Assembly: GCF_040954835.1 (NCBI RefSeq)
Contig: NC_090716.1
Span: 4,017,605-4,081,604, forward strand
Source: Lepisosteus oculatus
Lineage: Eukaryota; Chordata; Actinopteri; Semionotiformes; Lepisosteidae
Length of the DNA: 64,000 bases
Direction: 5' to 3'
Shown one piece after another: positions 41,421 through 53,146 of this stretch (the stretch's first letter is position 1; the number at the start of each line of letters is the position of its first letter). The notes under the pieces are model-generated. The model ran no database searches and had not been told where the DNA came from. It was given only the letters and a program-made list of their open reading frames with translations. The position numbers and the translations under genes are program-made.

Positions 41421-43190
41421 ATCAAAGACCGAATTCACCCCTGGCGCAAAGCTGTTAACGTTGTGCAACAGCACCTTCCTCTTAATGGGGGGCAAATCCG
41501 AGAGGCAGGACCCGATCGAGCGCAAGGCGAACCGACAGGGCTGCAGTCCGACGGTTGCGAAAACGGACGCGTTTCCTGACCGTTTCTCAACTCCAGGCGA
41601 TGTGGAAAAAAAAAACGACTATGACCCCAAGCACAGATCTCCTGCTCAACCTTAAACACCAAAACAAAAAAGTCCATCGTAAAAACACCAGCAACAGGGG
41701 ATACTATATCAGCGTTGATTAAAAAAAAATCAGCACATTCGACTATATAAAACGAATGTAACGCCAGGAGAAATGAATGTAGTGGGGGGATCCAGCAGGT
41801 GGCGCAGTCTACTCGGGACCAGAATATTCCAACCAATGTTACCGTATGGTGACTGTGTACACTATGCTGCAGGAGGTATAAGATAAGATAAGATCATCTT
41901 CTTGCTGGGTATCGCCCTCTGCCTGGGATTATAAACCCAGGAATGCAAAGATCCCAGGGCACTTTTCGACAGAAACTCCGGATCTCAACGATCTGAAGTT
42001 TACTTTGAATGTAACCGGTATAAAGCAACTAACTGGTCGGTCTTCAGGCGGGGAGAGCACTTCAGTACTGGATGAAGTGGCTCCTCTCCTGTAGGTAAAG
42101 TGCTTTTGAGAGCCTTTGATATGAAAGCAAAAGGCAAAAGGCACTGGAGCGAAGGAAATGGATTGTTACTTTGCCAGCATGACCAGAGAAGCTCCTGTCA
42201 CCCAGAGTTTATAATCTGGCACAGAACAAGCACGAGCCCTGTGTCAGAAGAGCAGACAGCGCAAACTGGATTCAGTTGTAACCTGCAGCATTCAGATCCT
42301 TTTTTTAAGATCAGTATGGAAAATTGCATCTTTTGAGGTTTTCGTTGATTGCCCTGCGCATAATAACACTTTTGTTGTGCATTTCATTCTACAAGCTCTT
42401 AAAGCATATTGTGGTTTGTGCGCACGTGTGCTTTCTTATTTGTTGTGATGCAAATAAAAAACCCGTTTAAGTCTTGGTCATTTTATTTTCTTGGTTACCT
42501 TCTTTGTTTTTCAGGAAGATGCATTATGTCTCTGTGTCCAGCCAATGTGTTAGAAATGTACTCCCCTCCACACAACCTTTGCTCAGCTGTGCTTGACAGT
42601 CTAGATACTTTACTCCATATTTCTGGGGCACCGTCCTAAAACACAACGGGGACTCCTCTTTGACTCTTTGCTTCCTACATAACCGTGAAGGTAATTCATA
42701 AACAACTAGAGACGAGCTTGCATACTCTGTTGCTTTTGGTCAACTTCTCAAAAACTAATGCCCAGGGATCTGCTATTATACTGTATAATACTGCATAGGA
42801 GTGCCCTGCAGTACCACTAGTAACAAAATATAAAAATACATTACATATTCTTTAACCAAGGCACTGATATCCTTAGACTTTTATTGGCACAGAAAAATCT
42901 TTACCGAACGAAATATATATTTTCTTTTTTTGCTTGGGGAAAAAAAACCTAGCATAATATACAAATGCATGAATCTACGCAAACGTAGACATTAATATCC
43001 TGTATACTCCTCGGGTTTTAACATTTTAATCATTAGGGATTTATAGAACCGCTCAAGTATGCAAATCACAGAAACAACAGGTTGAGGAAACACTTTTTTT
43101 CCAGATATATATGGCATTTCTGTTAAAACCGTTGGGGTTTGCACCACACGCTTGTGCAACGGCGCCCTGAACTTCTGCTCTCGCAGCGTG
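41421..43190. other. intergenic region upstream of the astacin gene
   Basis: No gene recognised. The region becomes AT-rich towards 42,700-43,100. It would contain any distal regulatory sequence of the divergent astacin gene, but no specific element can be named. Confidence 0.4.
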
Positions 43191-43198
43191 GAGTGGGG

Positions 43199-43208
43199 AT
43201 ATATATAG
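43199..43208 (+). promoter_or_regulatory. TATA box of the astacin gene
   Basis: GATATATATAGAT lies about 55-60 bases before the ATG at 43260. With a usual TATA-to-start distance of 25-30 bases, transcription would begin near 43,230 and give a 5' UTR of about 30 bases. This contrasts with the CpG-type, TATA-less FNBP4 and NUP160 starts and fits a tissue-restricted gene. Confidence 0.65.
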
Positions 43209-43259
43209 ATGGGCGCGAGGGCGCGAGGGCATCGGGTTGAGTCTGTGGGGTCTGTCACC

Positions 43260-46200
43260 ATGACCTCTGTTCTCGCGAGCATCCTCTTAGTCGCCTGGCT
43301 CCGTGCGCTTCACTGCTACCCTGTAGAGGTAAGGAGAAACATGTTCGTCTGTCTGAAGTTACACAGTGACTGGCGTGGGTGTATCCTGCCTTGTGCCCCT
43401 TGCTTGCCGGGATAGGCTCCGGCGTATCCAGCGATCCAGGGTTAAAGCTGTTTTAAAACGAATGGAGGGCTGGGAGTACTACAGTATGTCTCGAACTCTG
43501 TGTAATCAGAATCAAGACAAACTAGTTGTTTCTTCTGGAGAGCTCAGCGATCGATTTAAACGATTTTCTTATTTTCTGTCACAGTGATCAAGGTTGAACG
43601 TCTCTTTTTTTTAAAAAATACGTTAGTCATCGTTCTTTAATAATGTAAATTAAATAAATTAATTGATTTCTGATGAATGCAATAAACGTAATCTAAAGAC
43701 TTAAACATCTGACTGGTTGACACTTTTAACTGAGGTCCTGCCCGTTAAGTCAAGATATGAGAGGCACAGAGTGTTATACGCAAGGAATCCAGCAGTGTTT
43801 TGTCAGTTTTAATATAAATGTGAAGCCGTTCTTTTCTTCACCTGCAGCTTTCATTGGACCTGAAGATCAATAATGAAGAAAGCGGCTACACAGGTATAGT
43901 TCTGTATGAAACACATAGCAAGGCTGAAGATAGACCTACTGGGACAGGATATCTAAACAGTAAACATCCCGCTGAGAATAGCACAGTATGTTTTGACCCA
44001 TTACGCATCCACATCAATCACACGCCTTTGAAGCTAAATATGACTTCGTTTTTCTATGACACTGAGAATATACCACCCTTTGCTATATGAAGAGAAAATA
44101 TGACGATCGTTATATTTTTTATCGAAACAGCGCCATGAACCGTCAGTAGGTGGCAGTGTAAGATAAGTTTCACGTCTTGTAACTTTTAACAACATCCTCT
44201 GATGTAAATTCTACACTTAAAATTTACAGCCTAGTATTTTCTCTTTTAAATAGCTGCCACACACTGTGTAGAAGATAACACATAACACATCTAACACGTC
44301 AACATAACACCTCAGTCTTTTTTTATGGGTAGCCTCTTCTAGTTCAGCGTTTCCCATTTTGTATTCGTAATTTCTGTTTTTACTAGCTGCATGAAATATT
44401 TTTTTACCTTCATTGCTGAAATTATAATTTTTTTAACTGCTGCTTCCACGGTGTTTGCCTGTCATTCTATCTAGGGATCACCTGACTATAGTTGACTAAC
44501 TATTCCGACGTCTAGATCACCAGTACAAATTAGCGCCGTCTTCTTCGGGAAAAGACGATCCCACAAACACAGTGAAAGCGAGCAGCGAATTAGCTCGTGA
44601 TCTAATTATTCTTGAAATGTTCATCCGCACCAGCAGGTGACGACACAAGTCTGGAGAAAGAGCAGAAGAACGCTTTAGGTAAGCATTTTTATTGAACTGT
44701 CGTGTTTGGGCTACGACAAATCACCCCTGGTTCCTGGTTCTTGTCAAACAATTGTATTTACAATTAATGAATTGGATTGTAATAAATAATAAATGAACAA
44801 TCCTTACATTTATATATTGCTTTTCTGGACACTCCCCTCAAAGCTCTTTACAGGTCATGGGGATCCCCTCCACCCCCACCAGTGTGCAGCCCCACCTAGA
44901 TGATGCTCCAGTCCTCTCACACACACCTGCTCTCAGCGGGGAGGAGAGCAGAGTGATGAAGCCAGTTCAGAGATGGGGGTTATTAGGAGGCCATGACTGG
45001 TAACGGCCAGGGGGAAATTTAGCCAGGGCACCGGGGTAGCACCCCTACTCTTTTCGAGAAACAACCTGGGATTTTTAATGACCACAGATAGTCAGGACCT
45101 CGGTCCTACATCTCATCTCAAGGACGGCGCCTTTTTACAGTATAGTGTAATTTTATTGGATTGTATTTTGAGCCCTCTGGACAATGCGCTATTTTGCATT
45201 AAAAATGAAATACTGGTTCTCTCCATGTACAGTATGCCGCCACAGAGCAGGAAAGAGTATTTTCACGTAGTTGATTCACTTATTTTATTTCCACAGACAA
45301 CAGCAAAGTACGCGGTGAGGCGCCCGCAGTCTGGGATCTGATTGAGAAAGCCAACAGGAATCTAGGTAAGATATAGGACATGTCACGTTTAGCATAATTT
45401 TACGAGATTCTACAACCGAGTTGCTTTAGCGAGAAGCGAGGAGCCCCCGAAATTAATACATCAAGATCTTGATAACGCCTCGGAACCAGTTTTAAGACGC
45501 CCCATTTCGGTATTTTAGTCGCTCTGCAATGGGTGCCTGACAGTCCCCATTGTTGGGTTTGCTGTGCATCTGAAGATCAAAGCAAAGCATAGACTGGTGT
45601 TTTTCTGTTCGTTGTGGGGGTATGCGCTATTACACTTTCTCTTTTTCTTCTGCTTTTTATTCAGAACAGATCCCCGGCGGCCCTCTGATCAAGTACGGCG
45701 ACATCGCCGTGAGCGACGAGCTGGGGAACGCCGACCCCTGCACGTCCCGCGGTTGCCTGTGGCCCAAGTCCGAGTCCGGGGTCGTGACCGTTCCGTTCGT
45801 CATCTCCAGAGACTTCTGTAAGAGACCATTTTCGGTGACATCTGCAGAGTGACGATTAGGATTGGAAAGTTTGCGCTGCGCAGCGCTGTTTGCGACGCGC
45901 CTGGCGTGTTTAAGATGCGCTCGCGTGAATGCCCTGGGTTGGCAACGGTACCCATTAACCCGTGAAGTGTTTCTTATCCGCCGCTCCTCTTCCAGGGAGA
46001 AAGATATTCGGCACCCGAGGATGTCGGGTGTCGTATCCAATTCAGTATCCCCTGGAAATCTGTATCCCCCCTCCGTAACGAGCACGCACTCCACAAAACT
46101 TTCCAGGATGCTTCGTGATATGTAGGCAGCACCTGCGTCCGTGTTCGTGCCTTTGCTTATCGTGATACGAGTGAAAAAAAGAAGCCCGATGTCTGCCTTT

Positions 46201-49200
46201 AAAGGGTTTGCTTGGGATTCATGTAAAAAACAAATACACTGTCACGATGTAAGTGAAAGCTCATGTCGCAAATGTGAGATCGGAATTCTGAGTTACTAAG
46301 TCGGAATTCTGAGTTACTAAGTCTCAATTCTGAGATACTAAGTCGGAATTCTGAGTTGCTAAGTCGCAATTCTGAGATACTAAGTCGGAATTCTGAGTTG
46401 CTAAGTCGCAATTCTGAGATACTAAGTCGGAATTCTGAGATACCATAGCGCGTTTTTTTTACTCCATGGCGGAAACGGGCTTCCATAGGGGATGAGGTCT
46501 GCTTCAGACCAAATTAATCATAGCAAGTAGAATTCCAAAACCTTTCAGAACAAACAGAATCTGAGCTTGCCGTTCAAACATACAGCGCGCCAAGCGACAG
46601 CAGCGAGCCGAATGCTGAGAGATTGTGAATATAATTCATTCCCATTCTTTACTTCATGTGTTTGCTTTTGGTAGCGTCCAGAGAGCGGGGGCTCATCGAG
46701 AGTGCCCTGGGATCCATCCAGACCTACACCTGCGTCCAGTTCACGCCTCGCAAAAACCAGCGAGACTACATCTCCATCGAGTCTCGCGCTGGGTATTGCA
46801 GCCCGTCTTTCTCGGCCTTCGAATCAAAAATGAATACAAAGTCTGCTTCCCCTTGCCCCCACGCTGCTTTCACGGCCGTGGTAGCGAGAGGCGCACAGAG
46901 CCGAGCAGAGCTCGGCCGGTTTTCGAAGCTCGGCTCTGCACGGCGGTGCCTCTCAAGACTGGTCTCCGCTGCGCGCATTGCTCCTGCCGTCATGTGTACG
47001 CATGACGCAAGTAACAGGGTTATTCCTGTGCTGAAAAGACAAGAAAGGAAACACAACGTTTCGGCTGCGGAGCCTTCTTCTCACACCTGAAGCTGAAACG
47101 CTGCGTTTCCTTTCTTCTCTTTTCAGCAAGGAATAAACCTTTACTTGTTCCTTTGTAGCCTACGCCTGCTGACGCAGCTCCCTGCTTAAACTACTGCTTT
47201 TTGTGAGTTTTGCATGTTGTTACTATTAAGCTAAAGATACACTCCGGGACCAGCGAAGAGCAAAAATATACTTTGATGAGCAATTAGAGAGCTTCTGGAA
47301 AAGGGTAAGTTTTGCACATCTAGGTTATTACCACTCCTGCTCTGTAATCGTTCTTTTTGTTGTCCAGTTCTTGGCAGGTTATGCGCACAGCACACGTTTA
47401 GCTAACAGCTCAGTTCTGAGGCGCTCGCTTGCATTTTTATGGGGGTCAGTGGTTAGGACGGCCTCAAGGCCGAGTTACTCACAGATCCTGAGCCTGTCAG
47501 GGGTCTGTCTATCCTGCCCACTGCCGCGCGTGAGAGTACCCTCAGGAGCTTGGCACAGTCGTGCTGCGGGGTGGATCAATCCGACACCGGCTGCAAGGAC
47601 ACGCACACCTCCATGACAGGCTGTGTTGCCCTTCCTGCTGCACGTTTCCGCCCGCAGTCTGCCTTGCGTGGCTTGCTCTCGCCTCCGCGCTTCGCCGAGC
47701 CCCGAGTCGGAGCCCTCGGCGGCCCCATGCTGTTGTGTCACACACCCCACCTCCGCGTCTTTCAGGTGCTTCTCGTTCGTGGGCCGGCGAGGGGGCAGAC
47801 AGGTGCTGTCCCTGCAGAGGGGGGGCTGCGTGTACGTGGGGACGGCGCAGCACGAGATCATCCACGCGCTGGGCTTCAACCACGAGCAGACGCGCAGCGA
47901 CCGCGACGACCACGTCACCATCCTGCTGGAGAACGTCGTCAGAGGTGCGGGGAGCCCTCGGGTCGAAACCGCTCCCCGGGTGAAGAGTGGAGCCGGCAGA
48001 AGCTGTTAAACCGCTCTGCTCAAGTTTCGAATTATTTGATTTAGGATGTGACAAGCCCAGCTGGACTGAAAGTCTGGAATCCGTCCCTCCAGGACCAGAT
48101 TCAGTAACGCCTGATCGTAACGTGGTTTAGCCACAGTTAAAATCACACACCTCCCGAGTCCATTTCTGTCCTTAGCAGTAACTGTGAGCCAACCAGCCCC
48201 ATTTCTGCTTGATTATTCCATCCAACCTCAGTATAATTAAGGTGCTAGTTGTACTTTAGGAACTGCATTGAAATGCGTTAGAAAGTCCCACGATTTCCTC
48301 TGAAATGAAGATGAACTTTGAAATATGGAATCCAGATGTCCACATGCCTAACAATTTCAACCTTCCTTCAAAAGCAGCTTAGAAATATTTAGAAGCCTGC
48401 ACAATAATTCAAAATGATTTCCTTTTCTAGGTATGGAGCACAATTTCAGAAAGATTAACACCAATAACCTTGGGACTCCGTACGACTACAATTCTGTCAT
48501 GCACTATGGAAGGTCAGTGATGTAAAGGTCTCCAGTACCTTGCAACACATACATGCCACTTTGCCACCTGGCACAGCACTGCGGAATAGGCCCAAGCCGT
48601 GGAAACATGCAAGCATGTCAGCATTGTGCTCTGTATCTGCTGAGCAACGCGCTAGTTAACCAGACATGAAAACTGTGCAGAACTGGGCCCCCTGTACAGC
48701 ACATCGCCCTTGTGGTTTGCATGCTTATTTTTTAAAGATGAGGCTGGTGATACACAAACAGAACATTTCCGCTTAGTGGACTCTAGATGGAAGTCCATTT
48801 AACAGCAAGGCAGGAGACATCAAACTGTAGTGGGAGTCTGGAATAAGCTGCCTGGCCATTTAACAGCCACATGAGATCCTGGGATTGATTCACTGCTAAC
48901 TACCGAATGGGCTAGATAGATAGGCCCAGTGGCCTGTTCTCACTTGTATCCTTTCTGAGGGTCATATATTTTCACACAAGTGGTGCCAGAGCAGGAAACC
49001 TCAAATATTGCAACCATTAGCACTTGTTGTGTTTTTAATATCTCTCAGTACAGATTGATAAAGGTTTGATTGGATAGTTTTAAAGCCTGCCTTTAAAATA
49101 GGAACGAGGGGCATTAGTGGTAGACAAGTATGCAATTTAGGAAAGACGATTCAAGTTAAAGTGTCTTGTCGTGTAGTTTTTTTTGCCATATATATGCATG

Positions 49201-50092
49201 AATTAGTGTTCTACCACCTTCAGTTCTGCCGCATGACAAAGGTGATTGTTGTCTACAGAGGAGATGGTGGGCTGCCCAGGACACCACATTTATGAATCAA
49301 TCTACTGGTGGCAGTGAATGCAGACTAATGTTCTCTCCTGCAGACACTCTGCAAGTGCTGCTTCTAACTGCTTGAGCTGCACTGCACATCTCCACTCACA
49401 GTGCATCGTTTTCCAGGTATGCCTTCTCCAGAAACAGAGAACCCACCATCGTACCCAAACCCGATCCAAATGTGGCCATTGGGCGCGCCACACAGATGGA
49501 CCGGTTGGATGTTGAGAGGATCAACAGGCTTTATCAATGCTGTAAGTATGTCCCTTTCAACAGAGGACTGTTGCTCCATTCTCGTAGTTTCTTATCACAT
49601 CTTCCAGCCAGCTTGTGAACCTCCTGCTTTCTTAATCTAGCCTAAGCATTTACAGTAATCAACGGGGCACATGTAGTGTCTCTCTCCAAGTCTTAGGGAC
49701 TTTTTTACATGTGTAGTGCTATGAATCCCACTTTCCTCTATGAAATAATTAAGTGCAAAACCTTTGAATTAATCCAAAAATATATCGTACCAGCCAAATT
49801 ATTTGGAATTGCAATTAAGACATTCAGCTGAAACAGAAATAGAGATGCCCTGGTTCTTGGTGCAGAGATGATTGTAGTTCCTGTCTGGAACAGTATTTTA
49901 ACCCAAGGGACTGATGGGACAGGAGAGTGACATCTGAGCACATATTTTTCCAGAAACAGCACTTCTGCTTTGCTGCAGAAGATTGCTAACTGGAACATCA
50001 GCCCTTCTGTTGCCACTTGTATACTCTGGCGAATAAGCACATAACATCTTTTCTAATCTTTGTTTCTGATTGAATTAGCCCGATACTACTGA
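43260..50092 (+). CDS. six-cysteine astacin metalloprotease (hatching-enzyme type), 10 coding exons, 298 aa
   Basis: A secreted zinc endopeptidase of the astacin family, of the type that includes fish hatching enzymes, which digest the egg envelope. Coding exons: 43260-43328, 43848-43893, 44637-44678, 45297-45365, 45665-45817, 46675-46792, 47766-47944, 48431-48512, 49417-49541, 50079-50092 (897 bases, all phases consistent). Residues 1-18 form a signal peptide (MTSVLASILLVAWLRALHC). A propeptide with KYGDI at 85-89 supplies the aspartate switch. The mature enzyme starts near NADPCTSRGC (97-106). The zinc motif HEIIHALGFNHE is at 195-206, and the Met-turn SVMHY at 247-251 supplies the tyrosine ligand. 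Mature cysteines are exactly six: 101, 106, 146, 167, 187 and 294. By family precedent they pair 101-106, 146-294 and 167-187; the first pair is the hatching-enzyme signature. I chose ATG 43260 because the in-frame ATG at 43209 lies at the TATA box. Orthology to a named gene (HE1, LCE or c6ast members) is not resolved. Confidence 0.92.
43383..43440 (+). repeat. fragment of a common fish repeat in astacin intron 1
   Basis: The words tgccttgtgccccttgcttgccgggataggctccgg resemble the 'tgcccagtgcttccgggataggctcc' block of a widespread fish interspersed repeat. Confidence 0.45.
44803..45148 (-). mobile_element. 5S-derived SINE, 3' part (copy 7)
   Basis: Inverted copy in astacin intron 3: tatatattgcttttctggacactcc, aggtcatggggatcccctccacc, gcacccctactcttttcgagaaacaac, ctcatctcaaggacggcgc. 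It ends before the 5S-like head. Confidence 0.85.
46279..46443. repeat. 21-bp minisatellite, about eight copies
   Basis: The unit is gtcggaattctgagttactaa and variants (gtcgcaattctgagatactaa). A period of 21 keeps one frame open on the minus strand, repeating a seven-residue word (SISELRL/SNSEFRL), which is not a gene. It lies in astacin intron 5. Confidence 0.93.
46886..46954. repeat. imperfect hairpin in astacin intron 6
   Basis: Left arm gagaggcgcacagagccgagc pairs with right arm gctcggctctgcacggcggtgcctctc, allowing a 6-base bulge. The loop is about 22 bases and CpG-rich. Confidence 0.7.
47029..47128. mobile_element. 100-bp hairpin MITE-like element
   Basis: Arms 47,029-47,062 and 47,095-47,128 (34 bases each) are inverted copies with four mismatches (tgctgaaaagacaagaaagg versus the complement of cctttcttctcttttcagca). 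The 32-base spacer contains ggctgcggagccttcttctc. This form of a short palindrome with 'cgtttcggctg...gagccttc' recurs in vertebrate genomes as a foldback element. Confidence 0.6.
47135..47765. other. astacin intron 6, 3' part
   Basis: G+C-rich towards the exon 7 acceptor. Several overlapping ORFs on both strands reflect base composition and show no domain. Confidence 0.4.
47766..47944 (+). other. astacin exon 7: zinc-binding active site
   Basis: The exon encodes GCFSFVGRRGGRQ, the cysteine pair 167/187, and the full HExxHxxGFxHE motif followed by TRSDRDDH. All three histidines and the catalytic glutamate are present, so the enzyme should be active. Confidence 0.95.
48765..48960 (+). repeat. 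LINE 3'-tail remnant (copy 5)
   Basis: It contains gtgggagtctggaataagctgcc, acatgagatcctgggattgattcactgctaactaccgaat and ggcccagtggcctgttctcactt in LINE-tail order. It lies in astacin intron 8. Confidence 0.7.
49542..50078. other. astacin intron 9
   Basis: Intron between the last full coding exon and the 14-base terminal coding segment. No recognised repeat. Confidence 0.5.
50079..50092 (+). other. astacin terminal coding exon, 14 coding bases
   Basis: The acceptor ttgaattag joins CC CGA TAC TAC TGA to the final T of exon 9, giving ...LYQC-S-R-Y-Y-stop. Without splicing, exon 9 would read on past GTAAGT into an unrelated tail. The strong donor TGCT/GTAAGT and the correct phase support splicing. 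Confidence 0.7.
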
Positions 50093-50419
50093 TCCAAGAG
50101 GCAAGGACGCGAGCATCATCACAGTCATGACACCTGAGATCTCAATGGAGGATTTTTAATGCAACGCATATATTTCTCTATTGCTACACTGACCAGCTCA
50201 AAGAATGCTTTTTCTATTCGTTCTGTAAACTGATGTGATGCAAGATGCATCAGTGTGCATTTTCATTGAGTACGCTTTTGAATACCCTGTTTATACTATG
50301 AATGAAAACCTGCATCTATTTTTTAAATAGCTTTACTGTGTCTTAAATTGATCAATGAACTGGAAAAGCTTGCTGATTCAGGCATCAGATGGCATCTGTG
50401 TGTAACTCTGTGCATAATC

Positions 50420-50425
50420 AATAAA
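50420..50425 (+). terminator. astacin gene poly(A) signal (AATAAA)
   Basis: Canonical AATAAA 330 bases after the stop codon, followed by a T-rich/GT-rich stretch (gagctctctctttgattattttc). The transcript end is expected at about 50,440-50,450. Confidence 0.8.
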
Positions 50426-50449
50426 CTGGTGCGTCTGAGTAACTGAGCT

Positions 50450-51354
50450 CTCTCTTTGATTATTTTCTCTCAAGCGTGTTGGGGCGTGTCTGTGGAAGCT
50501 GTGTGCACTCAGACACAGACGAAGGATTTCTTTATTTTTTGGCGGGTGGGAGAGGGACAGATTGCAGGTGCTGGCTCCCTTGAGTTACTTGATGGGCAGG
50601 CATGAGAGTACAGGCTCCTGCCTGGCGCTTGTTGGTGAAATGATCAGGCTTTAAAAGGTTTCTGAGTCGGTGCAAACCGTGAGTGAGTGAAAACAGAACG
50701 AATGAAGAGAAGTGTGCAGGGGCGTCGTTTTTACTTCACAGCCCTTCTGATCAAGTAAACATTAACGTCATGAATATTTACACTGTCTTCCCCGGTGCTT
50801 ACACCTCGCCTGAGCACTGCAGTGGCTTTATTCTCTCCTGTACCCTGTGGGGTACTCTCACAGCTCTCACTGTGTCTCCCTGCTCTGCACTCTGCTGCGA
50901 GCACAACCCACCACAGTGCGGCTCGGAGAGACTTTCCTCGCCAGTCATCTGAGCTGTTCTGCAGTCCAGCTGTTTCCTTCACTGGAAAGGACATTCCCCT
51001 GTGACAGATCAGCCCCACACAGCGCCCGCAAATTACTCAGGAAGTCACCATCGTCTTGACAGTGCTGGTAATTGGTTTGTTCCAGGCAGTCACTTGAAAC
51101 GGTTGTAGATGGGGTAAGTCTTGAGCTCTCTGCCTCCTGGCTGGTTGACAAGTGCTGGATTGCTTGACAGTTTACGCCCAGCCTCCTCTTTTCTGCACGA
51201 TAATCTGATAATTGCCGCGGCGCCTCCGCCATTGTGCCTCTTTATTTTCTTCCTCTGTCACGCAGTGGTCCCCCTTAACCATAAACCCACCCAGCCCCAG
51301 GAGCATATTTCCGGTATGTCAGAGCTGCCACAGTAGAAAACCTCTGTGGATTCA
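50450..51354. other. intergenic, downstream of the astacin gene
   Basis: No gene recognised. Open frames on both strands are short and overlapping. Confidence 0.4.
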
Positions 51355-51921
51355 AATAATAATAATAATTGCTTATACTTATATAGCACTTTTCTGGACA
51401 CTCCACTCAAAGCGCTTTACAGGTAATGGGGATCCCCTCCACCCCCACCAGTGTGCAGCCCCACCTGGATGATGTGACGGCAGCCATAGTGCGCCAGAAC
51501 GCTCCCCACACATCTGCTCTCAGTGGGGAGGAGAGCAGAGTGATTTAGCCAGTTCATAGAGGGGGATTATTAGGAGGCCATGATTTGGTAAAGGCCAGGG
51601 GGGAAATTTGGCCAGGACGCCAGGGTTACACCCCTACTCTTTTCGAGAAGCGCCCTGGGATTTTTAATGACCACAGAGAGTCAGGACCTCGGATTTACGT
51701 CTCATCCGAAGGACAGCACCTATTTACAGTATAGTGTCTCCATCACTATACTGGGGCATTAGGACCCACAGGGCGAGCGCCCCCTGCTGGCCCCACTAAT
51801 ACCTCTTCCAGCAGCAGCCTCAGCTTTCCCAGGAGGTCTCCCATCTAGATACTGTCCAGACTCACACCTGCTGAGCTCCAGTGGGCTGCCAGCTGGGAGC
51901 TGCAGGGTGATAATACTGCCT
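51355..51921 (-). mobile_element. 5S-derived SINE, near full length (copy 8)
   Basis: Inverted copy. It runs from the AAT-repeat tail and cttatatagcacttttctggacactcc, through the body, to ggaggtctcccatctagatactgtccag (reverse of Box C) and agctgcagggtgata (reverse of the 5S 5' end). Confidence 0.9.
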
Positions 51922-52803
51922 GCCGTGAGCACAGCCGCTGCCCAGAAAGAGCAGGGGATGGGGAGCAATGGGAGAGGTCTGAGTGCCGACACAGAACAGG
52001 AATAATACTCAACGGCAGAATTGAGTTTTACGGATAAGCTCGTTTTATTTAGGATTTTCACATTTGGATGCACTAGTTTTGCTGGTGGATCAATGCTGGA
52101 GATGTGACAGCCCGTTTTGGTGTGATGTACGAGTTAGAGCTCTCTGAAAGCCCTTATCTGTGACCTTCTCAACCTTTACTGCCTGTCTGTGATGACAAAT
52201 CTCACCAGCGGAGAGGAAATACTGCCCATCCTGGCCTTTTGGTATTGCTGCCATACAGGAATGGAGAAACCCTCTAGTGTACCAGACACACTGGAAAAAA
52301 ACAGCTCGACAATTAGAGGCCCTGTCAAAATTAATATTGCTCTTGAAGGGGTTGTGCTGATGTTTTCATAAAAGGTGACCTACGTTCAAGCCTGCCAACG
52401 GGCTGTGACAATTTAACGGTGCAGAAAGAAAAATCGCCAGTAGATGCTGAAGCTGTGTTGAGAGAAAGGATACACACAGAATGAATTCCTTGGAACAAAA
52501 AAAAAAACTCTCAAAGTGAAATTAATAAAACGCTACGAGCTTCTCACACACGAGTCCCCACTGATTTCTCTTCACCCATCAGGATTGGACTTCCCGTTGC
52601 CATGGCAATGCATTCTGTTGCCATGGAACTCAAGATAGCGGAGAGCTGTGACCTCTGACACCTCAAAACAATTCTGAGAACTCCATGCTATCTGGGGTGG
52701 ACAACGGTATTCACCACAGGTCTTATAAATATACATATTTTCAGTTATTATACTGTGCATTATTAGCCTATAGGACTGCATGGGTCAAAAGTTGCTAAAT
52801 AAT

Positions 52804-53146
52804 GACACACTTAGCGTGCACTGAGAATATATGCAAAAGAATGAAATAGCTCCGGTCAGAGTAAAAGGCGATCAATCCAATCAGTTTGAATTTTACAGAT
52901 ATCCACCGTGGCAAGAGCACCACTGAAAAGTGAAATTGCAATAGTATATATTTGCATGATATATGTAGAATAATGTACTCAACATTAGAAGAGAAGATAC
53001 AATAAGCTTATATTGGGATAAGGTGGCTCAGGTGCTTTCATTGAAAGGCAGTGTTTAATTCCAATGCCCCATTGAGGAAGGAATGTAACCTGCCCTTGAT
53101 TAACCTGCTGGGACCTGAACGGACTGTATAACTGTATGTGAGTGCA
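52804..53146 (+). repeat. 0.35-kb direct repeat, copy 1
   Basis: It starts gacacacttagcgtgcactgag and ends gaacggactgtataactg...agtgca. It is nearly identical in order and content to 54,329-54,690, which lies 1.5 kb downstream in the same orientation. No recognisable family. Confidence 0.9.

Noticed and set aside
43209-43259. upstream in-frame ATG for the astacin gene
   Set aside because: It lies at the TATA box, upstream of the likely transcription start, and would bury the signal peptide behind an arginine-rich leader.
46199-46486. repeat protein of SISELRL/SNSEFRL units
   Set aside because: It arises from an intronic 21-bp minisatellite whose period happens to be divisible by three.
47475-48054. 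long overlapping ORFs on both strands around astacin exon 7
   Set aside because: Only the frame carrying HEIIHALGFNHE is real. The others reflect local G+C richness and extend through the splice sites.
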